Assembly: GCF_020026305.1 (NCBI RefSeq)
Contig: NZ_CP075691.1
Location: 5,704,001-5,768,000, forward strand
DNA: 64,000 nucleotides
Direction: 5' to 3'
DNA from: Streptomyces sp. 135
GTDB lineage: Bacteria; Actinomycetota; Actinomycetes; Streptomycetales; Streptomycetaceae
Both the position numbers and the translations under genes were made by a program. Each line of letters opens with the position of its first letter. Positions within the stretch are counted from its first letter, which is position 1. Shown here piece by piece: positions 8,873 through 18,729 of this stretch. The notes beneath the pieces were generated by a model. That model made no database searches. It was given only the letters and a program-made list of their open reading frames with translations, and was not told the origin of the DNA.

Positions 8873-11761
8873 ATGACCGGACAACCCGGGGGTGACCGGC
8901 CGCACGTCACCGTGGTCTTCGCCGGCCAGAGCGAGTCCTGGGCCAAGTGGATCGAGCACCAGATCCGCGCCGCGGGACGCGCCACCACCCTGGTCCGCTG
9001 GAACCCGCTGCTGCGCCCGCCCGCCGCCGACGCCGTCACCGGCCTCCTCGAAGCCCCCGGCCGCATCCTGCTCCTCATCGACGACTGGTACGAGAGGCTC
9101 GGCGCCGACCGCTTCGAGGCCTGGGCCGCGGCCCTGCGCGAGGTGCTGCCCGCCCACCGCGACCGCATCGCCGCCGTCAGCATCACCGCGCAGCCGCTGC
9201 CCGAGGCCGTCATAGCCCTGGCCCCCGTCGAACTGCGCGGACTGCGTCCCGAGGCCGCCCGCTCCCGCGTCCTGGAGTGCGCGGGCATCGCCGCCCCGGC
9301 CGCCCTCGTCGCCCTCGCCCGCGGCCCCCGCTTCCCCGACGACCTGCCCGAGGTGTGGAACGCGCAGCGCCGCAACCGCCGCTTCACCGGCCGCACCGGC
9401 CTCCTGGAGAAGGTCCACGACACCTTCGCGGCGGCGGGCCCCGGGGGCTGCTCCGTCGCCCTGCACGGCCCCGGCGGCATCGGCAAGACCCAGCTCGCCC
9501 TCGAATACGTCCACCGGTTCGCGGGCGACTACGACATCGTGTGGTGGGTCACCGCGGGCAGCCGGGTGACCGCGCGCGAGCAGTTCGCCGCCCTCGCGCC
9601 ACAGCTCGGCATCGAGGCCTCCGGACAGCTCGAACCCGTCATCGACGCCGTACGGCGCGAACTGGCCGGCACCGCACGCCCCTGGCTGCTCGTCCTGGAC
9701 GGCGCGGACGCCCCCGAGAAGGTGCTCGACCTCCTGCCCGAGGGACGCGGCCACGTCCTGATCACCACCCTGCGCGCGGAGTGGGCGGCCCACACCGAGG
9801 AAGCCGTCCTCGTACCGCCCTTCCGGCGCAGCGAGAGCGTCGCCTTCGTCGGCCGCAGGGCGGCCCGGCTCACCGAGAACGAGGCGGACGGGCTCGCCGA
9901 GGCCGTCGAGGACATGCCGCTGCTCCTCGACCAGATGGCGGCCTGGCTCGACGTCACGCCCACCGCCGACGTGCCGGGCTACATCAAGGACATCCGGGGC
10001 GGCAAGCCCGACCGGTTCGGCATCGTGGAGTCCCGCGACTACCCCGAGTCCTTCCAGGTCGCCTGGGCCAAGACCCTCAACACCCTGCGCGACGGCGCCG
10101 CCCCCGCCTGGCAGCTCCTGAACCTCCTCGCCTGCTTCTCCCCGGACGTCGTGCCGGTCCGGCTCCTGCAGACCTCGCGCCACGGAGACCTGCCGCGCCC
10201 GCTCGCCGAGCTGGTCTCCGAGCCGAGCAGCTGGAACACCGCGCTGCGCAGACTCTCCGAGATCACCTCGATGCGCGTCGAGTACGAACCGGGGCGCATG
10301 GACATCCAGCGCGTCAGCACCCTGCGCATGCACCGCCTCTTCCACCGGTACGTCGTCGGCATCCAGTCCCCCAAGGACCGCGAGCGCTACTCCGAGGCGG
10401 CCCGCAAGGTCCTCGTCACCGCCGACCCGCGCGACCCCGCGTCCCCCGCGAACTGGGCACGCTACGCCGAGCTCATCCCGCACCTCGGGCCGTCGGGCGC
10501 GCTGGAGTCCGAGGACGACGACGTCCGCGACCTCGTCCTCAACTGCATCGACTACCTCCGTATGCGCGGCGAGTACCGCGACGGCTGGTGGCTCAGCCGG
10601 CAGGCCGTCGAGCACTGGCGCGCCACCTCGGGCGCCACGCACCGCTCGGTGCTCGTCGCGGTCCACCAGCAGGCCAACATGCTGCGCCGCCTCGGCCGTT
10701 ACGCCGAGGCGGAGGCCGTCGGCCGCGAGACCCTGGACCGGCTCACGGCCGAGGAGGACACCCGCCCCATCGAGGTGATCCGCGCCAGGGACGGCCTCGG
10801 CGGCACGCTCATGGCCCTCGGGCGGTACGAGGAGGCGCGCGGGCTCTTCGAAGCCGCCGCCGACCGGGCGGCGGCGGAGCTGGGCGGCGAGAACGTACCG
10901 CGCACCCTGACGATCCGCAGCAACCTCGCCGTCTCCCTCGGCCTCCAGGGCCGCTACACCGACGCCCTCGCCCTGCACCGCAGGATCCTGGAGGCCCGCG
11001 TCGAACTCCTCGGCGGCAAGAACCCGCTGACCCTGTACTCCGCGCTGCGCACCGCCTGGATGCTGCGGCTCCTCGGCAACTACACCGAGGCCATGGACAT
11101 CCAGGGCCACAACTCCCGGCTGCACAGCCAGGTCCTGGACCGCAACCACAGCCAGACCCTGCACGCCGAGCACAACCTCGCCCTGTGCGCCCGCCGGACG
11201 GGCGACCTCCAGTTCGCCCTGGCCATGATGCGCAAGGTCCGCGAGAAGCTGCTGCGCCGACGGGGCACCCAGGACCCCGACGCGCTCATGGTCTCCTGCG
11301 ACTACGCCATGCTCCTGCGCCAGCTCGACCGCCCCGACGAGGCCCGCACGCTGGCCGAGACCACCGCCTCGCTGTACGAGGCACAGCTGGGCGACAGCCA
11401 TCCGTACGCCATAGGGGCGCGGGCCAACGTCGGCATGCTGCTGCGGGACGCGGGCGAGCTGAGGGCGGCGCTCGCCGTGACCCTGCGGGCCCGCGGCCAG
11501 ATGGCACGGGCGGTGGGCCCGGACCACCCCTGGACGCTGGGGTGCGCCCTGAACGCCGCCGCGACGCTCGCCCTCACCGGCGACACCGAGGCCGCCGCGC
11601 AGCTCGGCCAGGACGCGGCGGAGCGCTCCGCCCGCACGCTGGGCGACTCGCACGGCCTGACCCGCGACCTCAGGACGGGCCTCGCCCTGGACCGTGCCGA
11701 GCCGCCGGAGGCCTCCGAACGCGGCCGCCTGTACTGGGACTTCGAGCCCCAGCCCATCTGA
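8873..11761 (+). CDS. TIR-like / NB-ARC / TPR protein (FxSxx-COOH system TPR protein type)
   Basis: 962 aa from ATG 8873, preceded by GAGAAGGAGG. Residues 8-135 have a TIR-like alternating pattern (HVTVVFAGQSES, then ILLLIDDWYE). Residues 165-500 are an STAND/NB-ARC ATPase: P-loop GPGGIGKT (199-206), Walker B WLLVLDGAD, a GLPL-like turn (DMPLLLDQMAAWL), and an MH-type motif (LRMHRLFHRYV) near 485. Residues 540-950 are roughly ten tetratricopeptide repeats (GRYAEAEAVGRETLD and similar). This architecture resembles plant and animal NLR receptors and the FxSxx-COOH system TPR protein. It starts 94 bases after fxsB; a TTGACG hexamer at 8786 hints at its own promoter. TPRs would bind the trigger or the modified peptide. 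Whether the TIR-like domain is an active NADase cannot be judged by eye. Confidence 0.85.
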   Translation: MTGQPGGDRPHVTVVFAGQSESWAKWIEHQIRAAGRATTLVRWNPLLRPPAADAVTGLLEAPGRILLLIDDWYERLGADRFEAWAAALREVLPAHRDRIAAVSITAQPLPEAVIALAPVELRGLRPEAARSRVLECAGIAAPAALVALARGPRFPDDLPEVWNAQRRNRRFTGRTGLLEKVHDTFAAAGPGGCSVALHGPGGIGKTQLALEYVHRFAGDYDIVWWVTAGSRVTAREQFAALAPQLGIEASGQLEPVIDAVRRELAGTARPWLLVLDGADAPEKVLDLLPEGRGHVLITTLRAEWAAHTEEAVLVPPFRRSESVAFVGRRAARLTENEADGLAEAVEDMPLLLDQMAAWLDVTPTADVPGYIKDIRGGKPDRFGIVESRDYPESFQVAWAKTLNTLRDGAAPAWQLLNLLACFSPDVVPVRLLQTSRHGDLPRPLAELVSEPSSWNTALRRLSEITSMRVEYEPGRMDIQRVSTLRMHRLFHRYVVGIQSPKDRERYSEAARKVLVTADPRDPASPANWARYAELIPHLGPSGALESEDDDVRDLVLNCIDYLRMRGEYRDGWWLSRQAVEHWRATSGATHRSVLVAVHQQANMLRRLGRYAEAEAVGRETLDRLTAEEDTRPIEVIRARDGLGGTLMALGRYEEARGLFEAAADRAAAELGGENVPRTLTIRSNLAVSLGLQGRYTDALALHRRILEARVELLGGKNPLTLYSALRTAWMLRLLGNYTEAMDIQGHNSRLHSQVLDRNHSQTLHAEHNLALCARRTGDLQFALAMMRKVREKLLRRRGTQDPDALMVSCDYAMLLRQLDRPDEARTLAETTASLYEAQLGDSHPYAIGARANVGMLLRDAGELRAALAVTLRARGQMARAVGPDHPWTLGCALNAAATLALTGDTEAAAQLGQDAAERSARTLGDSHGLTRDLRTGLALDRAEPPEASERGRLYWDFEPQPI

Positions 11762-11777
11762 GACGCTCGCATACGCC

Positions 11778-11822
11778 GGTGGGCCCGGCCCCGAGCGACA
11801 AGCACTCTGGGCCGGGCCCACC
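11778..11822. terminator. Bidirectional terminator hairpin between convergent genes
   Basis: A perfect 14-bp inverted repeat (GGTGGGCCCGGCCC at 11778-11791, GGGCCGGGCCCACC at 11809-11822, 17-base loop) sits between the stop of the TPR protein and the stop of kgd. It can serve both strands. Confidence 0.85.
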
Positions 11823-11841
11823 TTCGTACGACCGCTGAGGC

Positions 11842-14800
11842 CTAGGCCTCGAAGACCTCGTTCAGGAGCTGTGCCTGCTCCTGCTCGTGGCGCTTCTTCG
11901 AGCCGACCGCCGGGGACGAGCCGTGCGGGCGCGAGATGCGCCGCAGCCGCTCGCCGTGCGGGATGTCGGCGCCGACCGCCAGGTCCAGGTGGTCGATGAG
12001 GTTGAGGGCGATGAAGGGCCACGCGCCCTGGTTCGCCGGCTCCTCCTGTGCCCACAGGTACTTCTCGGCGTTCGGGTACTTGGAGATCTCCTCCTGGAGC
12101 TCCGCACCCGGCAGCGGGTACAGGCGCTCGATGCGGATGATCGCCGTGTCCGTGATGCCGCGCTTCTGCCGCTCGGCGTCCAGCTCGTAGTAGAGCTTGC
12201 CCGCGCAGAAGACGACCTTGCGGACCGCCTCCGCCTGCACGGACGCGTCGCCGATGACGGGGCGGAAGCTGCCCGAGGTGAACTCCTCCGTCTTGGACGC
12301 GGCGGCCTTCAGGCGCAGCATCCACTTCGGGGTGAAGACCACCAGCGGCTTGTGGTGCGGGTTGTGCACCTGCCACCGCAGGAGGTGGAAGTAGTTCGAC
12401 GGCAGGGTCGGCATGGCGACCGTCATGTTGTTCTGCGCGCACAGCTGGAGGAAGCGCTCCGGGCGGGCGGACGAGTGGTCCGGGCCCTGGCCCTCGTAGC
12501 CGTGCGGCAGGAGCAGGGTGACGCCGGAGGTCTGGCCCCACTTCTGCTCGGCCGAGGAGATGAACTCGTCGACGACGGTCTGCGCGCCGTTGACGAAGTC
12601 ACCGAACTGGGCCTCCCACATCACGAGGGACTCGGGACGGGCCAGCGAGTAGCCGTACTCGAAGCCCATCGCCGCGTACTCCGACAGGAGCGAGTCGTAG
12701 GCGTTGAAGCGCGCCTGGTCCTCGGAGAGGTACAGCAGCGGCGTGTAGTCGTCCCCCGTCTCGCGGTCGATGAGAACCGCGTGGCGCTGGCCGAACGTGC
12801 CGCGGCGCGAGTCCTGGCCCGCGAGGCGCACCGGGGTGCCCTCCATGAGCAGCGAGCCGATGGCGAGGGTCTCGCCCATGCCCCAGTCGATCATGCCGTC
12901 CTCGACCATGGCCGCGCGGCGCTGGAGCTGCGGCAGCAGGCGCGGGTGCACGGTGATGCGGTCGGGGATGTTGACCTGGGACTCGGCGATGCGCTTGACG
13001 ACCTCCTGGGAGATCGCGGTGTTCACCGCCACGGGGAACTCGGCCTCCGGGCCCGTGACCTCCATCGGCGAGGGCTGCGAGGTGGCCTCGCGGACCTCGG
13101 TGAAGACCTTCTCCAGCTGGCCCTGGTAGTCCTGGAGCGCCTGCTCGGCCTCTTCCAGGGTGATGTCGCCGCGACCGATGAGGGACTCGGTGTAGAGCTT
13201 GCGCACCGAGCGCTTCTTGTCGATCAGGTCGTACATCAGCGGCTGGGTGAACGCCGGGTTGTCCGTCTCGTTGTGCCCGCGGCGGCGGTAGCAGATGAGG
13301 TCGATCACGACGTCCTTGTTGAACGCCTGACGGAACTCGAAGGCCAGGCGGGCCACGCGGACCACGGCCTCCGGGTCGTCGCCGTTCACGTGGAAGATCG
13401 GCGCCTCGATCATGCGCGCCACGTCCGTCGAGTACATCGACGAGCGGGACGACTCCGGGGCGGCGGTGAAGCCGACCTGGTTGTTGATGACGACGTGGAC
13501 CGTGCCGCCCGTGCGGTAGCCGCGCAGCTGCGACATGTTCAGGGTCTCGGCCACCACGCCCTGGCCCGCGAAGGCCGCGTCGCCGTGGAGCGCGACGGGC
13601 AGGACCGTGAAGTCCGTGCCGCCCTTGTTGATGATGTCCTGCTTGGCGCGGACGATGCCTTCCAGGACCGGGTCGACCGCCTCCAGGTGGGAGGGGTTGG
13701 CGGCCAGCGAGACCTTGATCTGCTCGCCGTCCAGGCCGGTGAAGGTGCCCTCGGCGCCCAGGTGGTACTTCACGTCGCCGGAGCCGTGCATCGACTTCGG
13801 GTCGAGGTTGCCCTCGAACTCGCGGAAGATCTGCGCGTACGACTTGCCGACGATGTTGGCGAGGACGTTCAGGCGGCCGCGGTGGGCCATGCCGATGACG
13901 ACCTCGTCCAGGCGCGACTCGGCCGCGGAGTCGATGACCGCGTCGAGCAGCGGGATGACCGACTCGCCGCCCTCGAGGGAGAAGCGCTTCTGACCGACGT
14001 ACTTGGTCTGGAGGAACGTCTCGAACGCCTCGGCGGCGTTCAGCCGGCGCAGGATGCGCAGCTGCTCCTCGCGCTCCGGCTTGGTGGCGTGCTGGCGCTC
14101 GATGCGGTCCTGGAGCCACTTGCGCTGCTTGGGGTCCTGGATGTGCATGAACTCGACGCCGGTGGTGCGGCAGTACGAGTCGCGCAGCACGCCGAGGACG
14201 TCGCGCAGCTTCATCATCGACTTGCCGGCGAAGCCGCCGACCGCGAACTCCCGCTCCAGGTCCCACAGGGTGAGGCCGTGCTCGGTGATGTCCAGGTCGG
14301 GGTGCTTGCGCTGCTTGTACTCCAGCGGGTCCGTGTCGGCCATGACGTGGCCGCGCACCCGGTAGGAGTGGATCAGCTCGAAGACGCGGGCGGCCTTCGT
14401 GACGTCGTCGTCGTGCGAGGCGTCGATGTCCTTGAGCCAGCGGACCGGCTCGTAGGGGATCCGCAGCGCCTCGAAGATCTCATCGTAGAAGCCGTTCTCG
14501 CCGAGGAGGAGGTTCGCGACGATCCGCAGGAACTCGCCGGAGGCGGCGCCCTGGATGACCCGGTGGTCGTAGGTCGACGTGAGCGTCATGACCTTCGAGA
14601 TGCCGAGCTTGTTCAGGGTGTCCTGGGAGGTGCCCTGGAACTCCGCGGGGTAGTCCATGGAGCCGACGCCCATGATGACCGACTGGCCGGGCATCAGACG
14701 CGGGACCGAGTGGACGGTGCCGAGGCCACCGGGGTTGGTCAGGGAGACCGTCACGCCGGTGAAGTCGTCCATGCCGAGCTTGCCGTCGCGGGCGCGGCGG

Positions 14801-15665
14801 ACGATGTCCTCGTAGGCCTGCCAGAACTCGAAGAAGTTCAGGGTCTCGGCCTTCTTGATGCCCGCGACCACGAGCTGGCGGTCGCCGTTGGGCTTCACCA
14901 GGTCGATGGCGAGGCCGAAGTTGATGTGCTCCGGCTTGACCAGGGTCGGCTTGCCGTCCTTCTCCTGGAAGGAGTAGTTCATCGACGGCATGGCCTTGAT
15001 GGCCTGCACCATGGCGTACCCGATGAGGTGCGTGAAGGAGATCTTCCCGCCGCGGGCGCGCTTGAGGTGGTTGTTGATGACGATGCGGTTGTCGAAGAGC
15101 AGCTTCACCGGGACCGCGCGGACCGACGTCGCCGTCGGGACCTCGATCGAGGCGTTCATGTTCTTCGCGACCGCGGCGGCGGGGCCGCGCAGCGTCACGT
15201 ACTCGGGGCCGGCCGGGGCCTCCGTCGCGGGCTCCGCCTTCGCGGGCTCCGCCTTGGCGGCGGGCTTCGCGGCGGCGGGCTTGGCGGCGGGGCCGGAGCG
15301 GCGGCCGCGGGCTTCGCCGCGGGGCGGCGGGCTTCTCGGCGGCCGGGGCCGCCGGTGCGGCGGGCTTGGCGGCGGGAGCCGGTGCGGCAGGCGCGGCCGG
15401 AGTGGCGGGAGCACTGGTGGCCGCGGCCCCGCGGCCGCGTCACCGCCGGCTGCGCCGGGGCGGCGGCTACGGAAGCGCCCACCCCTGGCTTGTAGTCGGC
15501 GAAGAAGTCCCACCAGGCTCGGTCGACCGAATTCGGGTCCTGGAGGTACTGCTGATAGATCTCGTCGACGAGCCACTCATTGGGACCGAAGGCAGCGGCA
15601 GGGTCCTTGCCCTGCGCGTCTTGGTCGGTCGAGATGCTCGAGTTACTGGGGGACTCTGGCGACAC
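11842..15665 (-). CDS. kgd: Multifunctional 2-oxoglutarate decarboxylase/dehydrogenase E1o (with E2-like domain), frame breaks in linker
   Basis: Large actinobacterial KGD/SucA enzyme of the TCA cycle, linking 2-oxoglutarate to succinyl-CoA or succinic semialdehyde with thiamine diphosphate. The order is an N-terminal segment ([25 protein letters not shown]), an Ala/Pro linker, an E2-like acyltransferase domain ([17 protein letters not shown], with His) and the E1 domain ([25 protein letters not shown]). I start it at GTG 15665 ([10 protein letters not shown]), as I remember from other streptomycetes. The reading frame is not continuous. The N-terminus is in one frame, the linker about 15320-15440 reads best in a second, and everything below about 15300 is in the third. 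At least two single-base indels lie in the repetitive GC-rich linker. The domains on both sides look intact, so sequencing error is likely. Confidence 0.9.
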
Positions 15666-15940
15666 GGCGGTAACCGCCCTCTTCCGCTTCACAAGGTGAT
15701 GGACAGCGGAAATAAAGGCTACGCCTCCATCGGCGTGAGGTGCAGACCGGGCCCGTGATCCGTCGCGTAAGTCACACTGGAGGAAGGGTTTCGGGGGTGT
15801 AAATGGCGGGAAACAAGCGAGGTTCCGCAACGCGAGATGGCCGCGCGGGTACGCCAGAGGGGCGTCTACGCGCGGCGGCGGCTCCCGAGTGCCCACGAGG
15901 ACGCCGGTGAATCGCTTCCGCTTCGAACCCTACGTCAACT

Positions 15941-17029
15941 TCACGCTTCGGACAGGCCCGGAAGAGTGACCTGGATGCGACAGCCGCGCGGGGATTCGGC
16001 CACCCCGATGTGGCCGCCGTGCAGATCGACGGCCCAGCGCGCGATGGCGAGGCCGAGGCCGGTGCCGCCGTCGATGGCCGAGCCCTTGGCGGGGGCGCCC
16101 GCGTGGCCGCCCCGGTTGAACCGCTCGAAGACCCGGTGCCACTCGGACTGAGGGATTCCGGGGCCCTCGTCGAGCACCTCCAGGTCCAGGGACTCGGGGT
16201 AGGGGCCGCGCCGGGCCCGCACCGTCACCCGGCCGTGCGGCGGGCTGTGCTTGACCGCGTTGTCGATGAGGTTCGCCACGACCTGGTGCAGGCGCTCCGC
16301 GTCCGCGTGCGCCGTCAGCTCCGGGGGCGAGACGTCCAGGTGCAGGTGGACGTCCGTACGCGTGTGGCTGCCGGAGCCCGAGGCCATGGCCGCGCGCGCG
16401 GAGGCCACCATGTTGGCCTCCTTCAGTACGCCCGACAGATACGGCCAGACCTCGAAGCGGCGGGCCTTCAGCGGTACGACGCCGTTGTCGAGGCGGGAGA
16501 GGTCAAGGAGCGTCTCCACCAGGCGGCCGAGGCGCTCGGTCTGCTTCAGGGCGGTGCGCATCGTCTCGGGGTCGGCGGCGGAGACCCCGTCCACGACGTT
16601 CTCCAGGACGGCGCGCAGGGCCGCGATGGGGGTGCGCAGCTCATGGCTGACGTTGGCCACGAGCTCCTTGCGCTGGGTGTCCTGGGCCTCCAGGTCGTCT
16701 GCCATGGCGTTGATCGTGGTGGCCACGTCGCCCAGCTCGTCGCGCCGGTCGGCGCCGCGCACCCGGCGCGTGTAGTCGCCGTGGCTCACGGCGCGGGCCA
16801 CCGCGTTCATCTCGTCCAGCGGCGCGGTGAGGCTGTGCGCCACGAACTGCGTGATCAGCAGCGTGGCGATCACCGAGAAGACGGTGATGAAGCGCAGCTC
16901 GGTCTGGGTCTTCATGGCCACCAGGAGCAGGCCCGTGGTGATGAAGACGGAGACGACCACGAGGGCCCCGAGCTTCGTCTTGATGGAGAACGGCCGCAGC
17001 CCCTGAAAAGACCCGAAAGGCCCGCTCAT
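15941..17029 (-). CDS. HAMP-domain sensor histidine kinase
   Basis: 362 aa membrane kinase. Two TM helices (about 20-40 and 46-66) are separated by a very short loop, so there is almost no extracellular sensor. A HAMP domain follows (67-120), then the phospho-acceptor His129 in VANVSHELRTP, an N box NLIDNAVKHSPP, and G boxes DEGPGIP and GTGLGLAI. It lies 13 bases after the response regulator gene and is surely co-transcribed with it. The pair sits beside kgd, as I remember in S. coelicolor, but the stimulus is unknown. The lack of an outside domain suggests it senses the membrane or an internal cue. Confidence 0.93.
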   Translation of the reverse strand: MSGPFGSFQGLRPFSIKTKLGALVVVSVFITTGLLLVAMKTQTELRFITVFSVIATLLITQFVAHSLTAPLDEMNAVARAVSHGDYTRRVRGADRRDELGDVATTINAMADDLEAQDTQRKELVANVSHELRTPIAALRAVLENVVDGVSAADPETMRTALKQTERLGRLVETLLDLSRLDNGVVPLKARRFEVWPYLSGVLKEANMVASARAAMASGSGSHTRTDVHLHLDVSPPELTAHADAERLHQVVANLIDNAVKHSPPHGRVTVRARRGPYPESLDLEVLDEGPGIPQSEWHRVFERFNRGGHAGAPAKGSAIDGGTGLGLAIARWAVDLHGGHIGVAESPRGCRIQVTLPGLSEA

Positions 17030-17042
17030 GGCAGGACCGGCC

Positions 17043-17783
17043 TCACGGTGCCGGGGTCTCTAGGGCGTAGCCCACGCCGTGCACCGTCCGGATCCGCTCG
17101 GCGCCGATCTTGCGGCGCAGCGCCTTGATGTGGCTGTCGACGGTGCGGGTGCCGGAGGCGTCGGCCCAGTCCCAGACCTCGGCGAGCAGCTGCTCGCGGG
17201 AGAGGACGGCGCGCGGGGTGTTGGCCAGGCAGACCAGCAGGTCGAACTCGGTGGGCGTCAGATGGACGTCCTCGCTGCGCACGCGCACACGCCGCTGGGC
17301 GTGGTCGATCTCCAGTTCGCCCAGGCGCAGGATGCCGCTGCGGGGCGTGGTCGCGGCGAGTGCGGCCCGCTCGACCCTGCGGAGCAGGACGTGCACGCGG
17401 GCCGCGAGCTCCCGCATGGAGAACGGTTTGGTCATGTAGTCGTCGGCGCCCACGCCGAGTCCGACCAGCATGTCCGTCTCGTCGTCACGTGCGGTGAGCA
17501 TGAGGACCGGGACGGGCCGCTGGGCCTGGACCCGGCGGCACACCTCCAGGCCGTCGAAGCCCGGCAGCATGATGTCGAGGATGAGCAGGTCGGGCTGCCA
17601 GGCCTGGGCCGTGTCGACCGCCGAAGGGCCGTCCCCGGCCGTTTGCACAACAAAACCCTCGGCACGCAGCCGGGCGGCGATGGCGTCGACGATCGTCGGG
17701 TCGTCCTCGACCACCAGGACCCGCCGCTGGGCGCCGGGTGTCGCCGCCGTCGCGCCGTTGTGGGAGGTGTGTGTCTGCTCCAT
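17043..17783 (-). CDS. OmpR/PhoB-family response regulator
   Basis: 246 aa. The receiver domain (20-135) has the acidic pair VVEDD, phospho-acceptor Asp70 (LLILDIMLPG), the Thr/Ala switch (LTARDD) and Lys in YMTKPFS. The DNA-binding winged helix (about 155-243) has the usual LTPTEFDLL, LSREQLL, TVDSHIKALRRKI and VHGVGYAL. A 20-residue Thr/Gly/Ala-rich N-terminal extension precedes the receiver. It is the first gene of a two-gene operon with the histidine kinase. Targets are unknown; kgd or the operon itself are possible given the location. Confidence 0.94.
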   Translation of the reverse strand: MEQTHTSHNGATAATPGAQRRVLVVEDDPTIVDAIAARLRAEGFVVQTAGDGPSAVDTAQAWQPDLLILDIMLPGFDGLEVCRRVQAQRPVPVLMLTARDDETDMLVGLGVGADDYMTKPFSMRELAARVHVLLRRVERAALAATTPRSGILRLGELEIDHAQRRVRVRSEDVHLTPTEFDLLVCLANTPRAVLSREQLLAEVWDWADASGTRTVDSHIKALRRKIGAERIRTVHGVGYALETPAP

Positions 17784-17848
17784 CGCCCGCCCCTGACACT
17801 GATCGCTTGTGTTCGGTCAGCAGGGTACGGGTCGCGAAGGCACCTCGG

Positions 17849-18547
17849 CTACGCAGCCCTTACGCCGAGATGCACGACGTCGGGGACGCCTCGGGCAACG
17901 GCGATCTCTTCGGTGCGTACCTGATGGAATCCGGCATTCCGTAGAGCGTCGTCGAAAGCGGACGAGGGCTTGGCGGACCACACGGCGAGCACTCCGCCGG
18001 GGGTGAGACGGGCTTTGCAGGCTGCCAGACCGGCAGGTGAGTAAAGGGAGTTGTTGCCCTCCGTCACCGTCCAGTCGGGTCCGTTGTCGATGTCCAGACA
18101 GAGCGCGTCGTACGTCTCCGGGGTGCCGGAGAGCGGTTCCGCCGCCCCGTTGATGTAGGTGACGAGATCGGTGTGAAGAATTCGCGTACGCGGATCCGCG
18201 AGCGCGGCGGCGGACAGCTCGGCGAGCGGTCCCGACCGGTGCCAGTCGATGATGGCGGCCTCGCGCTCGACCACGGTGATGCGGCCCCAGCGGGGGTCGG
18301 CGGCGGCGTGCGCGAGGGAGAAGCCGACGCCGAGGCCGCCGATCAGCACGGCGGGTCCCGGACGGCCGTCGAGGGAGTCCCGCGCCGCGTCGACGAGCAG
18401 CCGCTCGGAGCGGCCGTCGGAGGTGTCCATCAGGAAGCAGCCGTTGGCGATGATCTGGAGCAGCTCACCGTGGCGCCGCAGTACGACCTCGCCGCACGGG
18501 CCCTCGCGCCGGTCGAGGACGACGGGGGCGGTGGTGTGGGTGCGCAT
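17849..18547 (-). CDS. Spermidine synthase-like (aminopropyltransferase-fold) protein
   Basis: 232 aa with a Rossmann SAM-binding pattern: LIGGLGVGFSL glycine-rich loop, acidic VVEREAAIIDW after strand 2, and YDALCLDIDNGPDWT. It is shorter than true spermidine synthases, and the polyamine-site acidic residues are not obvious. An aminopropyl- or methyl-transfer role on another substrate is equally possible. Transcribed minus, it ends 65 bases before the response regulator start and is probably a separate unit. It is divergent from the rhomboid-like gene across a 182-base gap. Confidence 0.75.
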   Translation of the reverse strand: MRTHTTAPVVLDRREGPCGEVVLRRHGELLQIIANGCFLMDTSDGRSERLLVDAARDSLDGRPGPAVLIGGLGVGFSLAHAAADPRWGRITVVEREAAIIDWHRSGPLAELSAAALADPRTRILHTDLVTYINGAAEPLSGTPETYDALCLDIDNGPDWTVTEGNNSLYSPAGLAACKARLTPGGVLAVWSAKPSSAFDDALRNAGFHQVRTEEIAVARGVPDVVHLGVRAA

Positions 18548-18729
18548 GGGCCACAGCGTAGGAGCGGCGGGACGGGGCGCGGGCGGCTTTTCGGCGGCTC
18601 GGGAGGCCGCCGGTGACGCGGAAGTGACCCCTGGGGTTGCTGTGAATCGCGTCCCACGTGGCGCCGGTCAATGGACAGCAGTCGAAAAATGGGCAGAGGG
18701 TAGGGCGGGACGGAAGGAGCGCCTCACCC

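Noticed and set aside
11887-15495. 1202-aa open frame on the plus strand antisense to kgd
   Set aside because: It is rich in His/Arg/Val/Asp without domain structure, as expected from the opposite strand of a GC-rich gene; the minus strand encodes clear enzyme motifs.
17849-18547. Firm naming as spermidine synthase (speE)
   Set aside because: The fold fits, but it is short and the polyamine-binding acids are not clear, so only 'like' is used.
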